A stretch of DNA of 64,000 bases. Origin: Methanobacteriota archaeon. GTDB taxonomy: Archaea > Thermoplasmatota > Poseidoniia > Poseidoniales > Poseidoniaceae. A program made the translations under genes and the position numbers. The DNA is taken from positions 1 to 64,000 of the forward strand of contig PBDU01000018.1 of the NCBI GenBank assembly GCA_002718195.1, in the 5' to 3' direction. Below are positions 16,256 through 24,945 of the stretch, in pieces. Every line of letters begins with the position of its first letter. The first letter of the stretch is position 1. The notes beneath the pieces were generated by a model. That model was not told the DNA's origin, made no database searches, and saw nothing but the letters and a program-made list of their open reading frames with translations.

Positions 16256-17968
16256 ATGGTTGATGATGGTGGTTTTGCAAAAGGAGACTTGGCGGGAGTC
16301 ATGTCAAAGCATCCGCACGTAGAGAAGTGGGTTCAAGACTTTGAAGCTAGATATGGCTCAAGACCAGAGTATTATGGACCACTAGATAGGGATGCAAAAA
16401 AGCAGAGACCATTCAACTTAATTTACATCACAAAAGAGCCCATTTTTGTACACATTTACGAGCCACCAAAAGATGAAGAAGGAGGCGGGCAAGTTCTGTG
16501 GTTTGGTCTAGAGCCACAATTGACCGAGGAAGAGGAAAATATTCGCAGAGATTTAGTTGAAGTATTACTACAAGAAGCACCAAGTGCTCCATCTTTCACA
16601 ACTGACGATGAATTCGAGAATATACTCAGTCAGATGATCGATAGGCATACCGTACTAGACACCGAAGTAGTTGGACCTCGGAGACAGGGAAGATTATGGT
16701 CAGTGGTAGGTATGGAAGATAGACGTCTGACTGTTACCCAGAAACAAAAAGATAGACTAAATTACATAATCATAAGAGATTTAATTCGTAACGGACCTCT
16801 TGAACCATTGTTGAGCGATGAAATGCTCGAAGATATTCACTCTGTGGGATTAAAACATATTCACATGGATCACAAGGTATTCGGAATGGTTACCTCAAAC
16901 ATTAGATTTAGAGAGCGGGATTTGCTTGCAAAATTCCTTAGAGCAATGTCTGAAAGAATTGGTCGACCAGTTTCTGATAACAAGCCAATTATTGACGGAG
17001 CTCTACTAGATGGTTCACGTATTAACATCGTTTTCTCCGATGACGTGTCCATGCTCGGTCCATCATTTACAATCAGAAAATTCGCTGAGGAGACGATTTC
17101 AATCACTCAATTAATTCAATGGGGTACCATCTCTTCTCAACTCGCAGCATACATTTGGATATGTCTCGAATACGGTATGTCTGTACTCGTATCAGGGGAG
17201 ACTGCGTCAGGTAAAACCACAACTCTAAATGCGATTCTTCCGTTTATTGATCACAATGTGAAAATATACTCTGCCGAAGATACTCCTGAGGTAAAAGTTA
17301 GGCACAAGATTTGGCAGAGACTTGTAACTAGGGATTCCAAGAACGAGGATTCCAGAGTTGAAATGTTCGATTTGCTAAAGGCAGCGCTAAGAAGCCGTCC
17401 GAGATACATTATCATCGGTGAGATTAGAGGTGTTGAGGGTGCTACAGCCTTCCAGGCTATGCAAACTGGACACCCCGTTATCGCTACTTTCCACGCATCT
17501 TCTATCGTAAAGATGATCCAGAGATTTACTGGTGACCCTATCAATGTTCCAATTCGTTTCTTTGATAACTTGAACTTCGCCATTTTCCAAGAAGTTGTAG
17601 AAGCTCCGGGTGGAGGAATTGCACGTAGAGTTACTGGAATTGATGAGGTAATCGGATACAACAAACATTCCGATGGTGTCCTCACTAGAGGTATGTTCGA
17701 ATGGGACCCAGTCAAGGACAAGCACTACTTCCGTGGAATGTTCCAATCCCATTTGCTGGAAAATAAAATTGCGGCTATGGCTGGATTTTCAAACAAGAGA
17801 GACATCTATGATGACATGATGAAAAGGGCTGAGGCAATCCAAAGGATGGTCGATCGAGGTTTGACTCATTACGATGATGTGTTTGATTTATTGGGAATTT
17901 ACTACAACAGTGGTTTTGAGATGTTTAGTAGTGCTATCGATTCATGGGTCGGGATAAATCAAGACTGA
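16256..17968 (+). CDS. arlI: ArlI, archaellum assembly and rotation ATPase
   Basis: 570 residues of the type II/IV secretion ATPase superfamily. The N-terminal domain (about 1-220) contains GPLEPLLSDEMLEDI. The ATPase core has Walker A SGETASGKTTTLNAI near residue 315, an Asp box IYSAEDTPEV, Walker B RPRYIIIGEIRGVEG near residue 385, and the His box QTGHPVIATFHAS. ArlI is a hexamer in the cytoplasm that drives both filament assembly and rotation. The ATG at 16256 is chosen because GAGGTG lies 6 nt upstream, overlapping the arlH stop; a GTG at 16247 would lie inside that site. It is complete, with no missing catalytic motif. Confidence 0.96.
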   Translation: MVDDGGFAKGDLAGVMSKHPHVEKWVQDFEARYGSRPEYYGPLDRDAKKQRPFNLIYITKEPIFVHIYEPPKDEEGGGQVLWFGLEPQLTEEEENIRRDLVEVLLQEAPSAPSFTTDDEFENILSQMIDRHTVLDTEVVGPRRQGRLWSVVGMEDRRLTVTQKQKDRLNYIIIRDLIRNGPLEPLLSDEMLEDIHSVGLKHIHMDHKVFGMVTSNIRFRERDLLAKFLRAMSERIGRPVSDNKPIIDGALLDGSRINIVFSDDVSMLGPSFTIRKFAEETISITQLIQWGTISSQLAAYIWICLEYGMSVLVSGETASGKTTTLNAILPFIDHNVKIYSAEDTPEVKVRHKIWQRLVTRDSKNEDSRVEMFDLLKAALRSRPRYIIIGEIRGVEGATAFQAMQTGHPVIATFHASSIVKMIQRFTGDPINVPIRFFDNLNFAIFQEVVEAPGGGIARRVTGIDEVIGYNKHSDGVLTRGMFEWDPVKDKHYFRGMFQSHLLENKIAAMAGFSNKRDIYDDMMKRAEAIQRMVDRGLTHYDDVFDLLGIYYNSGFEMFSSAIDSWVGINQD

Positions 17969-17978
17969 GGTGAATTGA

Positions 17979-19784
17979 TTGGAGCGAATGGCAGATTGGC
18001 AAATCGCCCTAAGGCGAATCGAGATGCCTTTTCCTCGGTACATTTCGTTTTATGTTTTACCAGCTGCGATGGCTGGTCTAATTACTTCTTTAATCCTGAT
18101 TTTTTCATCAGGTGGTTTTTCAGAAGGTGCTCTATTTTCTGGAGTAGCAGGAATATTACTACTCATTATGCTCCCTATTCTTTTAGGTGGTTCTGCTCTA
18201 GGTTATCCTCTTCTTGAGGTCCAACGGAGTGCGGTAAAAATCGAGAAAGAAATGCACATGTTCATCACCAGAATGGGTATATTATCACTGGGAGAGGTTG
18301 GAGCACAATCAATGTTCGATATCCTCAAACAGATGAGTGATTATGGTGAATTAGCAAATGAGGTTAAGAGAATTGAAATCCTCGTAGATAGATGGAATAC
18401 CTCGCTTCCTGAAGCATCAAGAATAGTTGCTCAGCAATCTCCCTCCCCGTTGTGGGCAGATTTCTTGGACAGAATGGCTTTTTCCATTGAAGCAGGTCAA
18501 CCAATCGATGAATTCATGAGAGCTGAGCAAGAAACGATCGCAGAACAATATGATACATTATACGATACGAGGTTGGAAAGCGTAGACAACATGAAGGAAA
18601 TTTATGTGTCATTGGTCAGTGCAGGATTATTCGGTTTAGTTATTGCTGGAATTCACCTTGTTTTATTCGAAATTGGAAGTCTAGACGATCCACCTATCGA
18701 AGTTGCCAGTAGACTTAGATTCCTTTTACTCGCTGGATTACTATTTACCACAGTGCAAGTAATTGCTGTTTTTGCCTTTAGGGCCACAATTCCAGATGAT
18801 CAGACATTTGCAAGGGATGATTTTGATACACCTTACAGGACTTTACAATCCAAGATGCTTATTTTCTCAGCCATTGCTACAGTATTCATGGTTGTCTTAA
18901 CGACGCTGTTTGTAGTGATTGCGTGGGAGGCAATTGCTCCAGCCTGGGATAAGTGGGGATTACTTTTGATTGCAATTCCTCTTTCTCCAATGTTAATCCC
19001 TGCAGGATTTGTTTCAAGGGAGGAAAGTAAGGTTCTTCGCCGAGATGAAACGTATCCTGACTTTATCAGGGCATTGGGCGGTACAGCACAAGCAAGGTCG
19101 GCAGAACCCGTGGCAACCATCAAAGCCCTAAGGGGAATTGATTTTGGTGTTTTAGACCCGAGTATTGACCGCCTTGAGAAGAGGCTTGCTACTAGAATTG
19201 ATTCCGATAGGGCATGGGATTACTTCAACGCGGACACGAATTCAGCAGTTATTTCCAGGTACACTAGAATCTATATCGAAGGTTCACAATCATCTGGTCA
19301 GCCAGCTTCAACTGCAGAAATGGTTTCAAGGTCCGTTGGTAGTCTACTTTCATTGAGAAATAGACGGTCACTTTCTGCTAAAACCATGTGGGGAGTTGCA
19401 TTAGGTTTGCTAATTGCCAGCGTAACCTCGTTGAATGTAACCATCTCAATCGTATTACAACTGGGAGAGGCAATAGCAGGTGTAGCAACCGGACTTACCG
19501 AGTCAACTGATACCTCTGAATTAACTTCATTCGGTGCAGGAGTTGCTCTTCCAGTCATGGAAAACCCAGAGGTTGTGCCACAAAATATACGGCTCTTCAA
19601 AATTGTATCCTCAATTTTGATCATGATTCAGATAGCAGCAGTTTCACTCATCGCTACAAGACTTCGTGGTGGTGGATTAACCAGTGCTATGGGTCAAATG
19701 ATTCAGTTACTTTGGGTTGCAGGAATTGCTTCTTTCATTACTGCGGTTATTCTTGAAAGAACAAGCGGAATCTTTGGAATTTAG
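17979..19784 (+). CDS. arlJ: ArlJ, archaellum membrane platform protein
   Basis: 601 residues with clusters of membrane helices at about 20-75, 205-275, 290-345, 475-500 and 540-600, separated by two cytoplasmic T2SF-type helical regions (MHMFITRMGILSLGEVGAQS; YPDFIRALGGTAQARSAEPV). This is the TadC/FlaJ platform to which ArlI and ArlH dock. The start is TTG at 17979, 5 nt after GAGGTGA; the ATG at 17988 would leave a 14-nt spacer. The stop codon TAG overlaps the stop of the convergent nth gene by 4 nt, so the operon ends without an intergenic terminator. Confidence 0.94.
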   Translation: MERMADWQIALRRIEMPFPRYISFYVLPAAMAGLITSLILIFSSGGFSEGALFSGVAGILLLIMLPILLGGSALGYPLLEVQRSAVKIEKEMHMFITRMGILSLGEVGAQSMFDILKQMSDYGELANEVKRIEILVDRWNTSLPEASRIVAQQSPSPLWADFLDRMAFSIEAGQPIDEFMRAEQETIAEQYDTLYDTRLESVDNMKEIYVSLVSAGLFGLVIAGIHLVLFEIGSLDDPPIEVASRLRFLLLAGLLFTTVQVIAVFAFRATIPDDQTFARDDFDTPYRTLQSKMLIFSAIATVFMVVLTTLFVVIAWEAIAPAWDKWGLLLIAIPLSPMLIPAGFVSREESKVLRRDETYPDFIRALGGTAQARSAEPVATIKALRGIDFGVLDPSIDRLEKRLATRIDSDRAWDYFNADTNSAVISRYTRIYIEGSQSSGQPASTAEMVSRSVGSLLSLRNRRSLSAKTMWGVALGLLIASVTSLNVTISIVLQLGEAIAGVATGLTESTDTSELTSFGAGVALPVMENPEVVPQNIRLFKIVSSILIMIQIAAVSLIATRLRGGGLTSAMGQMIQLLWVAGIASFITAVILERTSGIFGI

Positions 19785-20449
19785 CGTTTCTTCTTCCTGT
19801 TCTTTCTCGCTTCTTGCTCGATTCTTTTCTTTGTAGCAGCCCATGAACAAATTGGACATGTGGTCAAATCGTGCCAACGGGCAGGACAGTATTCTCTTCC
19901 AAAGAATATTATTTGCAAATGCAACTTATTCCATGTGTTCTTGGGGAAAATTGCTTTGAGGTCTTTTTCTGTTTTCTCAACTGTAGTCCCATTGCTAAGT
20001 CCCCATCTTGCTGCAAGTCTGTGAATATGAGTGTCAATAGGAAATGCTGGTACACCAAAGGCTTGTGAAATGACTACCCCTGCTGTTTTGTGTCCAACTC
20101 CAGGCAGAGACTCCAAACCATCCATTGTCTCAGGAATTTCTCCATGATATGATTCTACCAATATTTCACTTAATCTCTTGATGTTTTTTGCTTTAGTCGG
20201 TGCTAATCCAACCTCTCTTATCATTTCTCTAATCTCATCGACTGACAACTTCGACATTTCTGTAGCATCAGGACCCTTAGTGAATAATTGAGGAGTGACT
20301 TGGTTTACCTTCAGGTCGGTTGTTTGTGCACTCATCAATACTGCAATCAAAAGTTGGAATGGCGTTTCATGGTCTAGTGGGGTTGGAGTTTCAGGGTATA
20401 ATTCTTCGAGCATTTGAAGTATTTTCTCAGCCTTATCTGCTCGCTTCAT
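19781..20449 (-). CDS. nth: Endonuclease III (DNA glycosylase/AP lyase)
   Basis: 222 residues with the HhH-GPD fold. The hairpin LPGVGHKTAG carries the catalytic Lys near residue 120, and PIDTHIHRLAARWGL carries the catalytic Asp near 138. The enzyme removes oxidised pyrimidines and nicks the strand. Oddity: the C-terminal Fe-S loop of classical Nth is C-x6-C-x2-C-x5-C, while here only three Cys occur (REYC-x9-CPIC) before a basic tail (RIEQEARKNRKKKR). The cluster may therefore be absent, or use a non-Cys fourth ligand. It is the last gene of the leftward polX operon, with a 9-nt gap from the small membrane protein, and it overlaps arlJ by 4 nt. Confidence 0.93.
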   Translation of the reverse strand: MKRADKAEKILQMLEELYPETPTPLDHETPFQLLIAVLMSAQTTDLKVNQVTPQLFTKGPDATEMSKLSVDEIREMIREVGLAPTKAKNIKRLSEILVESYHGEIPETMDGLESLPGVGHKTAGVVISQAFGVPAFPIDTHIHRLAARWGLSNGTTVEKTEKDLKAIFPKNTWNKLHLQIIFFGREYCPARWHDLTTCPICSWAATKKRIEQEARKNRKKKR

Positions 20450-20458
20450 TTGAAATCC

Positions 20459-20668
20459 TCACGATTGCATAGCATATTCTTCCCCTGTTTTCCACCCAAA
20501 GAATATTCCCAGTAAAACGCTAGAGATTGGAATCAAATTGCAAGCAAAAATTGTTGCTAGACTTAAATTATCATCGGGTCTGCCAACTAAAATCCACACT
20601 AACAAACCCAAAAATAATCCAGGAATCAACATTACAAATCCAAAACTCAAAGCCCTTGTCATTCTCAT
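20459..20668 (-). CDS. Small two-helix membrane protein in DNA repair operon
   Basis: 69 residues with two clear membrane helices (FGFVMLIPGLFLGLLVWILV and LATIFACNLIPISSVLLGIF) joined by a polar GRPDDNLS turn, ending GWKTGEEYAMQS. No family recognised. Two ATG codons (20668 and 20662) are possible; GGTGATTAA lies just upstream of the first. It sits between polX and nth with 9-10 nt gaps, so it is co-transcribed. The position does not prove a repair role. Confidence 0.65.
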   Translation of the reverse strand: MRMTRALSFGFVMLIPGLFLGLLVWILVGRPDDNLSLATIFACNLIPISSVLLGIFFGWKTGEEYAMQS

Positions 20669-20678
20669 TTAATCACCT

Positions 20679-22619
20679 TCATTTTGCAAGTATTTCGAAA
20701 ATTTCATTGTGGTCAAGTGAATTCAAAACATCTGATGATTCAAGCCAACCTTTTCTAGCATTCATCACTCCAAACCTTATGTCATTGAGACCAGAAATTG
20801 AATGTGCATCAGGGTTGATGATCACTGGAACTCCCAAATCTTTCGCTCTCTTGCAGAATTTCCAATCTAGGTCTAGTCTGTAAGGGCTTGCATTCAACTC
20901 TACTGCTTTCAATTTTCCATTGGCATTATAATCAGCCATATGCTCTAAAACAGCCTGAAGGTCAATTTCGTAACCATCCCTTCCTTGGAGAATTCTTCCG
21001 GTGGGGTGTCCAAGAATTGTTGTTGAAGGGTGATCAATTACTTTGCACATCTCCTCTGTATTCTCAAATTCACTCCTTGCTCTCCATTTTGTCATCGCAT
21101 GAACGCTAGCCACAACATAATCCAACTGCTCAAGTACTTCATCTGGATGGTCTAATTTGCCTCCAGCAAGGATGTCAGATTCAACACCGTGAATTAGTCT
21201 GAAGTCCACACCTTGTTCTTCCCACTCTGAATTGTATCGCTTGATTTTTGCACCCTGCTCAAGTAAATCATCAGCAGAAGCACCATTTGCAATCTTCAGT
21301 GTAGGTGAGTGGTCGGCAATTCCAAGCCATTCCCACCCCATGCCACGAGCAGCATGAGCCATTTCTTCCAGACTTGCTTCACCATCGGAAAGGGTTGTAT
21401 GATTGTGCAGGCTTCCTTTGATTTGGTTTAGAGTTATTAGATTGGGCAGTAAACCAGATTGAGCAGCAGAAATTTCTCCCAAATCCTCTCTGAGTTCCGG
21501 TTCAACATATTCCATTCCTAGATGTTTGTAGATATCCGATTCTTCAACTGCGGGCAGAGAAAACTTAGCAGCTGCTTCTCCCTTCAAGTCACCGATTTTA
21601 TCTTGAGGTGATAGTCCCCATTCGCTCAATGTAAGACCTTTTTCGATTGCTTTTTGCCTCATTACTATGTTGTGCTCTTTTGAGCCAGTAAAGTATGCGA
21701 GTGTGAATGGTTCGACATGAGGCTCGACAATTCTAATTTGAGCATCGATAGTTCCTCCACTTTCCAATTGCTCATACTCTGCTCCACCGATAGCATCAAG
21801 CACATTTTTATCGATGTGTCCAACTGTGAATTCTTCCATAAATAGCGAAGTATCTAGAATTAAACTGATCTTGGAATCACCTGCACCTTTCACGTCTGCT
21901 ATTCCTGGTAAGGAAAGGACTTCCTTACTAATTTGAGCGTGGTGTTCGGATTCAGCGGATACTACTATGTCCAGGTCTCCAATTGTTGACTTTCTTCTTC
22001 TTGCTGAGCCCGCGAGGGTTGCACTTTTGACATTTTTAATTTCAGAAATTCGACTTTCAAAAGCAAGGCCATACATCAATCCGATATCGAGTCTTCTTCT
22101 CGATCTGAATCTTGCGAGTAATTCAATTCCGTCCAATATTTTTTGTTGTGATTTAGCTCCAAATCCACTTAGTGGCGCAATTTTCCCATCCTCTGCAACT
22201 TCCTTTAGTTCAGCGATACTCTCCACGCCAAACTCTTGATTTAAGCGCTGAATTTTCTTAGGTCCCATTCCGGGTATGCCTAGCATTTCGATTAGTCCCG
22301 GGGCTGTATCTTCGTGTAGTCGAACCCAATCTTCCGGCCATAGTCCTGTGGACATTGCTTCTGATATAGCGCTTGCAAGACCTTTACCAATTCCTTTGAT
22401 GTTAATCAGTTCTTTAGTTTGCACAAGTTCCCAAAGATCTTGATTCATCGTACCAAGTGTTCTACTTCCGTTTTGATATGAACGAATTCTGAATACATTT
22501 GCTCCATCTAATTCTAGGAGAACTCCAACTTGGTGCAATACTTTTGAAACTTGATTTCTTGAGAAATATGGCGCAGCATCCCCCCTTGGCTTGGGTAGTG
22601 TGAAAGTTGACTGCGCCAT
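20679..22619 (-). CDS. polX: Family X DNA polymerase with PHP domain (PolX)
   Basis: 646 residues. The N-terminal HhH region binds DNA (NVFRIRSYQNGSRTL, then NIKGIGKGLASAI and GIPGMGPKKIQRL). The polymerase palm has GSARRRKSTIGDLDIVVSAE (catalytic DxD) and a third Asp in GTIDAQIRIVE, plus the family signature YFTGSKEHNIVMRQKA. The C-terminal PHP domain keeps its metal ligands: LHNHTTLSDG, IADHSPT, HGVESDIL, ASVHAM, LGHPTGR and NPDAHS. This is the bacterial/archaeal PolX architecture that combines gap filling with 3'-5' exonuclease or AP endonuclease activity in base excision repair. Co-transcription with nth supports that role. The ATG at 22619 is internal to a short divergent spacer containing repeated motifs. 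Confidence 0.95.
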   Translation of the reverse strand: MAQSTFTLPKPRGDAAPYFSRNQVSKVLHQVGVLLELDGANVFRIRSYQNGSRTLGTMNQDLWELVQTKELINIKGIGKGLASAISEAMSTGLWPEDWVRLHEDTAPGLIEMLGIPGMGPKKIQRLNQEFGVESIAELKEVAEDGKIAPLSGFGAKSQQKILDGIELLARFRSRRRLDIGLMYGLAFESRISEIKNVKSATLAGSARRRKSTIGDLDIVVSAESEHHAQISKEVLSLPGIADVKGAGDSKISLILDTSLFMEEFTVGHIDKNVLDAIGGAEYEQLESGGTIDAQIRIVEPHVEPFTLAYFTGSKEHNIVMRQKAIEKGLTLSEWGLSPQDKIGDLKGEAAAKFSLPAVEESDIYKHLGMEYVEPELREDLGEISAAQSGLLPNLITLNQIKGSLHNHTTLSDGEASLEEMAHAARGMGWEWLGIADHSPTLKIANGASADDLLEQGAKIKRYNSEWEEQGVDFRLIHGVESDILAGGKLDHPDEVLEQLDYVVASVHAMTKWRARSEFENTEEMCKVIDHPSTTILGHPTGRILQGRDGYEIDLQAVLEHMADYNANGKLKAVELNASPYRLDLDWKFCKRAKDLGVPVIINPDAHSISGLNDIRFGVMNARKGWLESSDVLNSLDHNEIFEILAK

Positions 22620-22643
22620 GGTATCAGCACTGGTTTTCAGTAG

Positions 22644-22690
22644 TTAAGGCTTGATTAAGGAAAAGTAAGCAAAGGTTTCCTTTGTTAAGG
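22644..22690. promoter_or_regulatory. Repeated TTAAGG motifs and inverted repeat in divergent spacer (candidate operator)
   Basis: TTAAGG occurs at 22644, 22655 and 22685 (spacing 11 and 30). An inverted repeat AAGGAAA (22657-22663) / TTTCCTT (22676-22682) overlaps the set. The spacer lies between polX and a rightward membrane-protein gene, so it could serve both promoters. The evidence is pattern only. Confidence 0.3.
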
Positions 22691-22709
22691 TGGACCTTTT
22701 GGTGAATAC

Positions 22710-23036
22710 ATGGCAGTTGCCGAGTTCATGGTAGGGTTAACCGAAATCCTGTGTGGTCTTAGTGCGATTTTGTTTACTTTCATTGCTACATTTTCACGAT
22801 CTGAGAGACTTGAATTGACAATGCAAAATGTTCTATTTTTCCTGCTTATTGCGAGCGCAGCAAGCCTCTGGGGTGTTTCTCTAACAGGTGGTACAATATG
22901 GGGTGACGACTATATCGCTAGGCCACTTTCCCTGATTTGTATCGTTCTGGCTATATCTGCTAGATTAAACATCAAAGGCAAAAATGTCTCTTTTGGCGCT
23001 AACCCGCATTCCATTGGCAGGACTGAAGAAGAATAA
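22710..23036 (+). CDS. Small membrane protein, unknown
   Basis: 108 residues with about three hydrophobic segments (FMVGLTEILCGLSAILFTFI; TMQNVLFFLLIASAASLWGV; PLSLICIVLAISARL) and a basic, polar C-terminus (NIKGKNVSFGANPHSIG). GGTGA lies 6 nt upstream of the ATG. No family recognised. It precedes mevalonate kinase by 44 nt, but a TATA-like element in the gap suggests that gene has its own promoter. Confidence 0.6.
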   Translation: MAVAEFMVGLTEILCGLSAILFTFIATFSRSERLELTMQNVLFFLLIASAASLWGVSLTGGTIWGDDYIARPLSLICIVLAISARLNIKGKNVSFGANPHSIGRTEEE

Positions 23037-23045
23037 CTAAAACCG

Positions 23046-23053
23046 TATTATAT
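23046..23053 (+). promoter_or_regulatory. TATA box of mevalonate kinase gene
   Basis: TATTATAT begins 35 nt and ends 28 nt before the ATG at 23081, fitting a leaderless or very short-leader transcript. There is no strong ribosome site immediately before that ATG. Confidence 0.5.
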
Positions 23054-23080
23054 CACAATTTGGACAAGGAAGTAGTTAAC

Positions 23081-24268
23081 ATGGGTAGAGTAGTTGCAAG
23101 TGCCCCAGGTAAATGCATTCTATTCGGTGAACATGCTGTCGTTTATGGACAACCTGCTGTGGCTGTAGCAATCGAGCAACGGATGATTGTGGAGATTTCA
23201 ACAGAGGATGAAATTTCTGAGTGGAAATTAGATGGAAAAGAGTTTGATGGCTCAAAACATCCTCATGTGCAAGCACTGAGGGACCGAATGTGGCCTAAAT
23301 CTGTGGGTGCTACTCCTCTCTCTGTAAAAATACATGGAGACATACCTGCTGCAAGTGGTTTAGGTTCATCTGCAGCCCTTTCCGTTGCTGCCTGTGCAGC
23401 ACTAAGGGCTGCGAGAGGAAGATGGATTAGGAAAAATGGTGATTTTTCTGTTCCAGAAGACTGGGCAGAAGGTTATCATTCCTCAATTGAAGATACTAAT
23501 TCGTACGCTGATTCTGAAAATATCAGAGATAGCGCAAGAAGGAGCGGACAAAATGGTGTGGGTCACCTCCACATATTCGGGCAGGATTCTATTGACGTAG
23601 AGGAGTGCTCTATTGTAGGTCATTCGATAGAAGCAGTAGCCCAGGGTGGAAGAGCTAGTCCTATGGATGCTACCACATGTGCTTATGGTGGTATAATTTT
23701 GCTCTCCGATAAATTGGAACCTGGGGTTGATTGGACAGGCACTAGGAATCTTTCTACGCCAAACGGTGATGTCTCTTGGGAAATACATTCAGTTAGTGCT
23801 AAAAGTCCGGATGACCTATTTTTGGTCATAGGTCATACCGGTGATTATTCATCTACCGCTCAGCAAGTAAAATATGTAGCAGAACTTTTGGAAAAAGATC
23901 CCTTGCGAATGAAAGAAATTGAAGCGATTGGGCACGTTGCTAGAAGGGGTGTCGATGCTTTACTCAAAGGAGATTACACTGCTGTAGGTCATGCTATGAA
24001 AGAAAATCAAGTTCTTTTGTCGTTGTTGGGAGTTTCTTCAGAAAAATTGGACAGATTGGTTGAAGCTGCTAATCCCTCCTCTCTTGGTGCGAAACTAACC
24101 GGAGCAGGTGGAGGTGGTTGCATGATAGCATTGACTCGGAACCCAAAAGAAACCTCAGAAGCAATTGAACTTGCAGGGGGAAGAACTTGGATTTCAAAAT
24201 TTAACAATAAAGGATTGACTTTGGATGCAATATCGGATTTACCAATATGGTTTCCTCCCGGAAATTAG
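23081..24268 (+). CDS. mvk: Mevalonate kinase (GHMP kinase)
   Basis: 395 residues from the ATG at 23081, where the conserved N-terminus VVASAPGKCILFGEHAVVYG begins. GHMP motif 2 GDIPAASGLGSSAALSVAAC is near residue 86-105, and motif 3 KLTGAGGGGCMIAL near residue 340. It phosphorylates mevalonate at O-5 in isoprenoid (archaeal lipid) synthesis. A segment of about 60 residues between motifs 2 and 3 (EDTNSYADSENIRDSARRSG) is longer than in compact archaeal enzymes. A fused aconitase-X protein at 1.0 kb could supply a later step of the archaeal phosphomevalonate route. A TTG at 23060 in frame is unlikely to be the start because of the TATA position. Confidence 0.93.
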   Translation: MGRVVASAPGKCILFGEHAVVYGQPAVAVAIEQRMIVEISTEDEISEWKLDGKEFDGSKHPHVQALRDRMWPKSVGATPLSVKIHGDIPAASGLGSSAALSVAACAALRAARGRWIRKNGDFSVPEDWAEGYHSSIEDTNSYADSENIRDSARRSGQNGVGHLHIFGQDSIDVEECSIVGHSIEAVAQGGRASPMDATTCAYGGIILLSDKLEPGVDWTGTRNLSTPNGDVSWEIHSVSAKSPDDLFLVIGHTGDYSSTAQQVKYVAELLEKDPLRMKEIEAIGHVARRGVDALLKGDYTAVGHAMKENQVLLSLLGVSSEKLDRLVEAANPSSLGAKLTGAGGGGCMIALTRNPKETSEAIELAGGRTWISKFNNKGLTLDAISDLPIWFPPGN

Positions 24269-24300
24269 AGGAAAATGTGTGATAATATTCCGGTTGCTCT

Positions 24301-24308
24301 TTTATATA
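24301..24308 (+). promoter_or_regulatory. TATA box of the TBP gene
   Basis: TTTATATA (in CTTTTATATACT) lies 20-27 nt upstream of the ATG at 24328, a consensus archaeal box A. GGAAGG is also present just before the ATG. The TBP gene is therefore itself driven by a near-consensus TBP site, allowing autoregulation. Confidence 0.65.
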
Positions 24309-24327
24309 CTCGACTTTTTTGGAAGGC

Positions 24328-24945
24328 ATGATGACCACCGATGAAGAGAGGCTAACAGTCGTAAACGTTGTAGCAAGCACAAGAGTTGCAGAAGAACTTG
24401 ACCTTCCAGATATTGCGATTCAGTTGAATTGTGAATATGAGCCAGAGCAATTCCCTGGTGTTGTTTACAGAGTCACAGAGCCAAAATTGGCTATTCTAAT
24501 GTTTAGAAGCGGTCGTGCGGTTTGTACTGGCGGAAAAGATGAGGATAACATCCACACTGGTATCGACAGAATGATCCAGGACCTGAGAGGGGCTGGAATC
24601 ACAACATGGGATTTGAAGGATGTTGAAATCGAAGTCCAAAACATGGTTGCAACATATGCTTTGCACTACCCGGAAGATTATGACGGAAATGACAAATTCA
24701 CAAACGAGCCTCTTGCAGGTCAACCAAGAAAGCTGAACCTGAACCACTTGACATTCCACCTTCCATTTGACAAGGTTGAATATGAGCCAGAGCAATTCCC
24801 TGGATTGATCTACAGGCTTGATTACCCAAAGGTTGTCTGTTTGATTTTCGGTTCCGGTAAGATGGTTATTACCGGAGCAAGGCACAAGGATGAAATTCTC
24901 GAGGCTGTCGAAATCATCAAGGACGAATTAGCAGATCTTCTGTGA
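24328..24945 (+). CDS. tbp: TATA-binding protein (TBP)
   Basis: About 205 residues with the two-fold repeat of TBP. Repeat 1: VNVVASTRVAEELDLPDIAI, YEPEQFPGVVYRVTEPKLAI, then FRSGRAVCTGGKDEDNI. Repeat 2: YEPEQFPGLIYRLDYPKVVC, then FGSGKMVITGARHKDEI. It binds TATA boxes as the basal transcription initiation factor, with TFB. Each half is about 90 residues, the expected saddle. N-terminal ATG codons at 24328 and 24331 are both possible. The short acidic or Leu-rich C-terminus ends at once after the last helix. The next gene overlaps by 4 nt. Confidence 0.97.
   Translation: MMTTDEERLTVVNVVASTRVAEELDLPDIAIQLNCEYEPEQFPGVVYRVTEPKLAILMFRSGRAVCTGGKDEDNIHTGIDRMIQDLRGAGITTWDLKDVEIEVQNMVATYALHYPEDYDGNDKFTNEPLAGQPRKLNLNHLTFHLPFDKVEYEPEQFPGLIYRLDYPKVVCLIFGSGKMVITGARHKDEILEAVEIIKDELADLL

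Noticed and set aside
24430..24860. Repeated YEPEQFPG coding segment in the TBP gene, at first taken for a tandem repeat
   Set aside because: It is the normal two-fold internal duplication of TBP.
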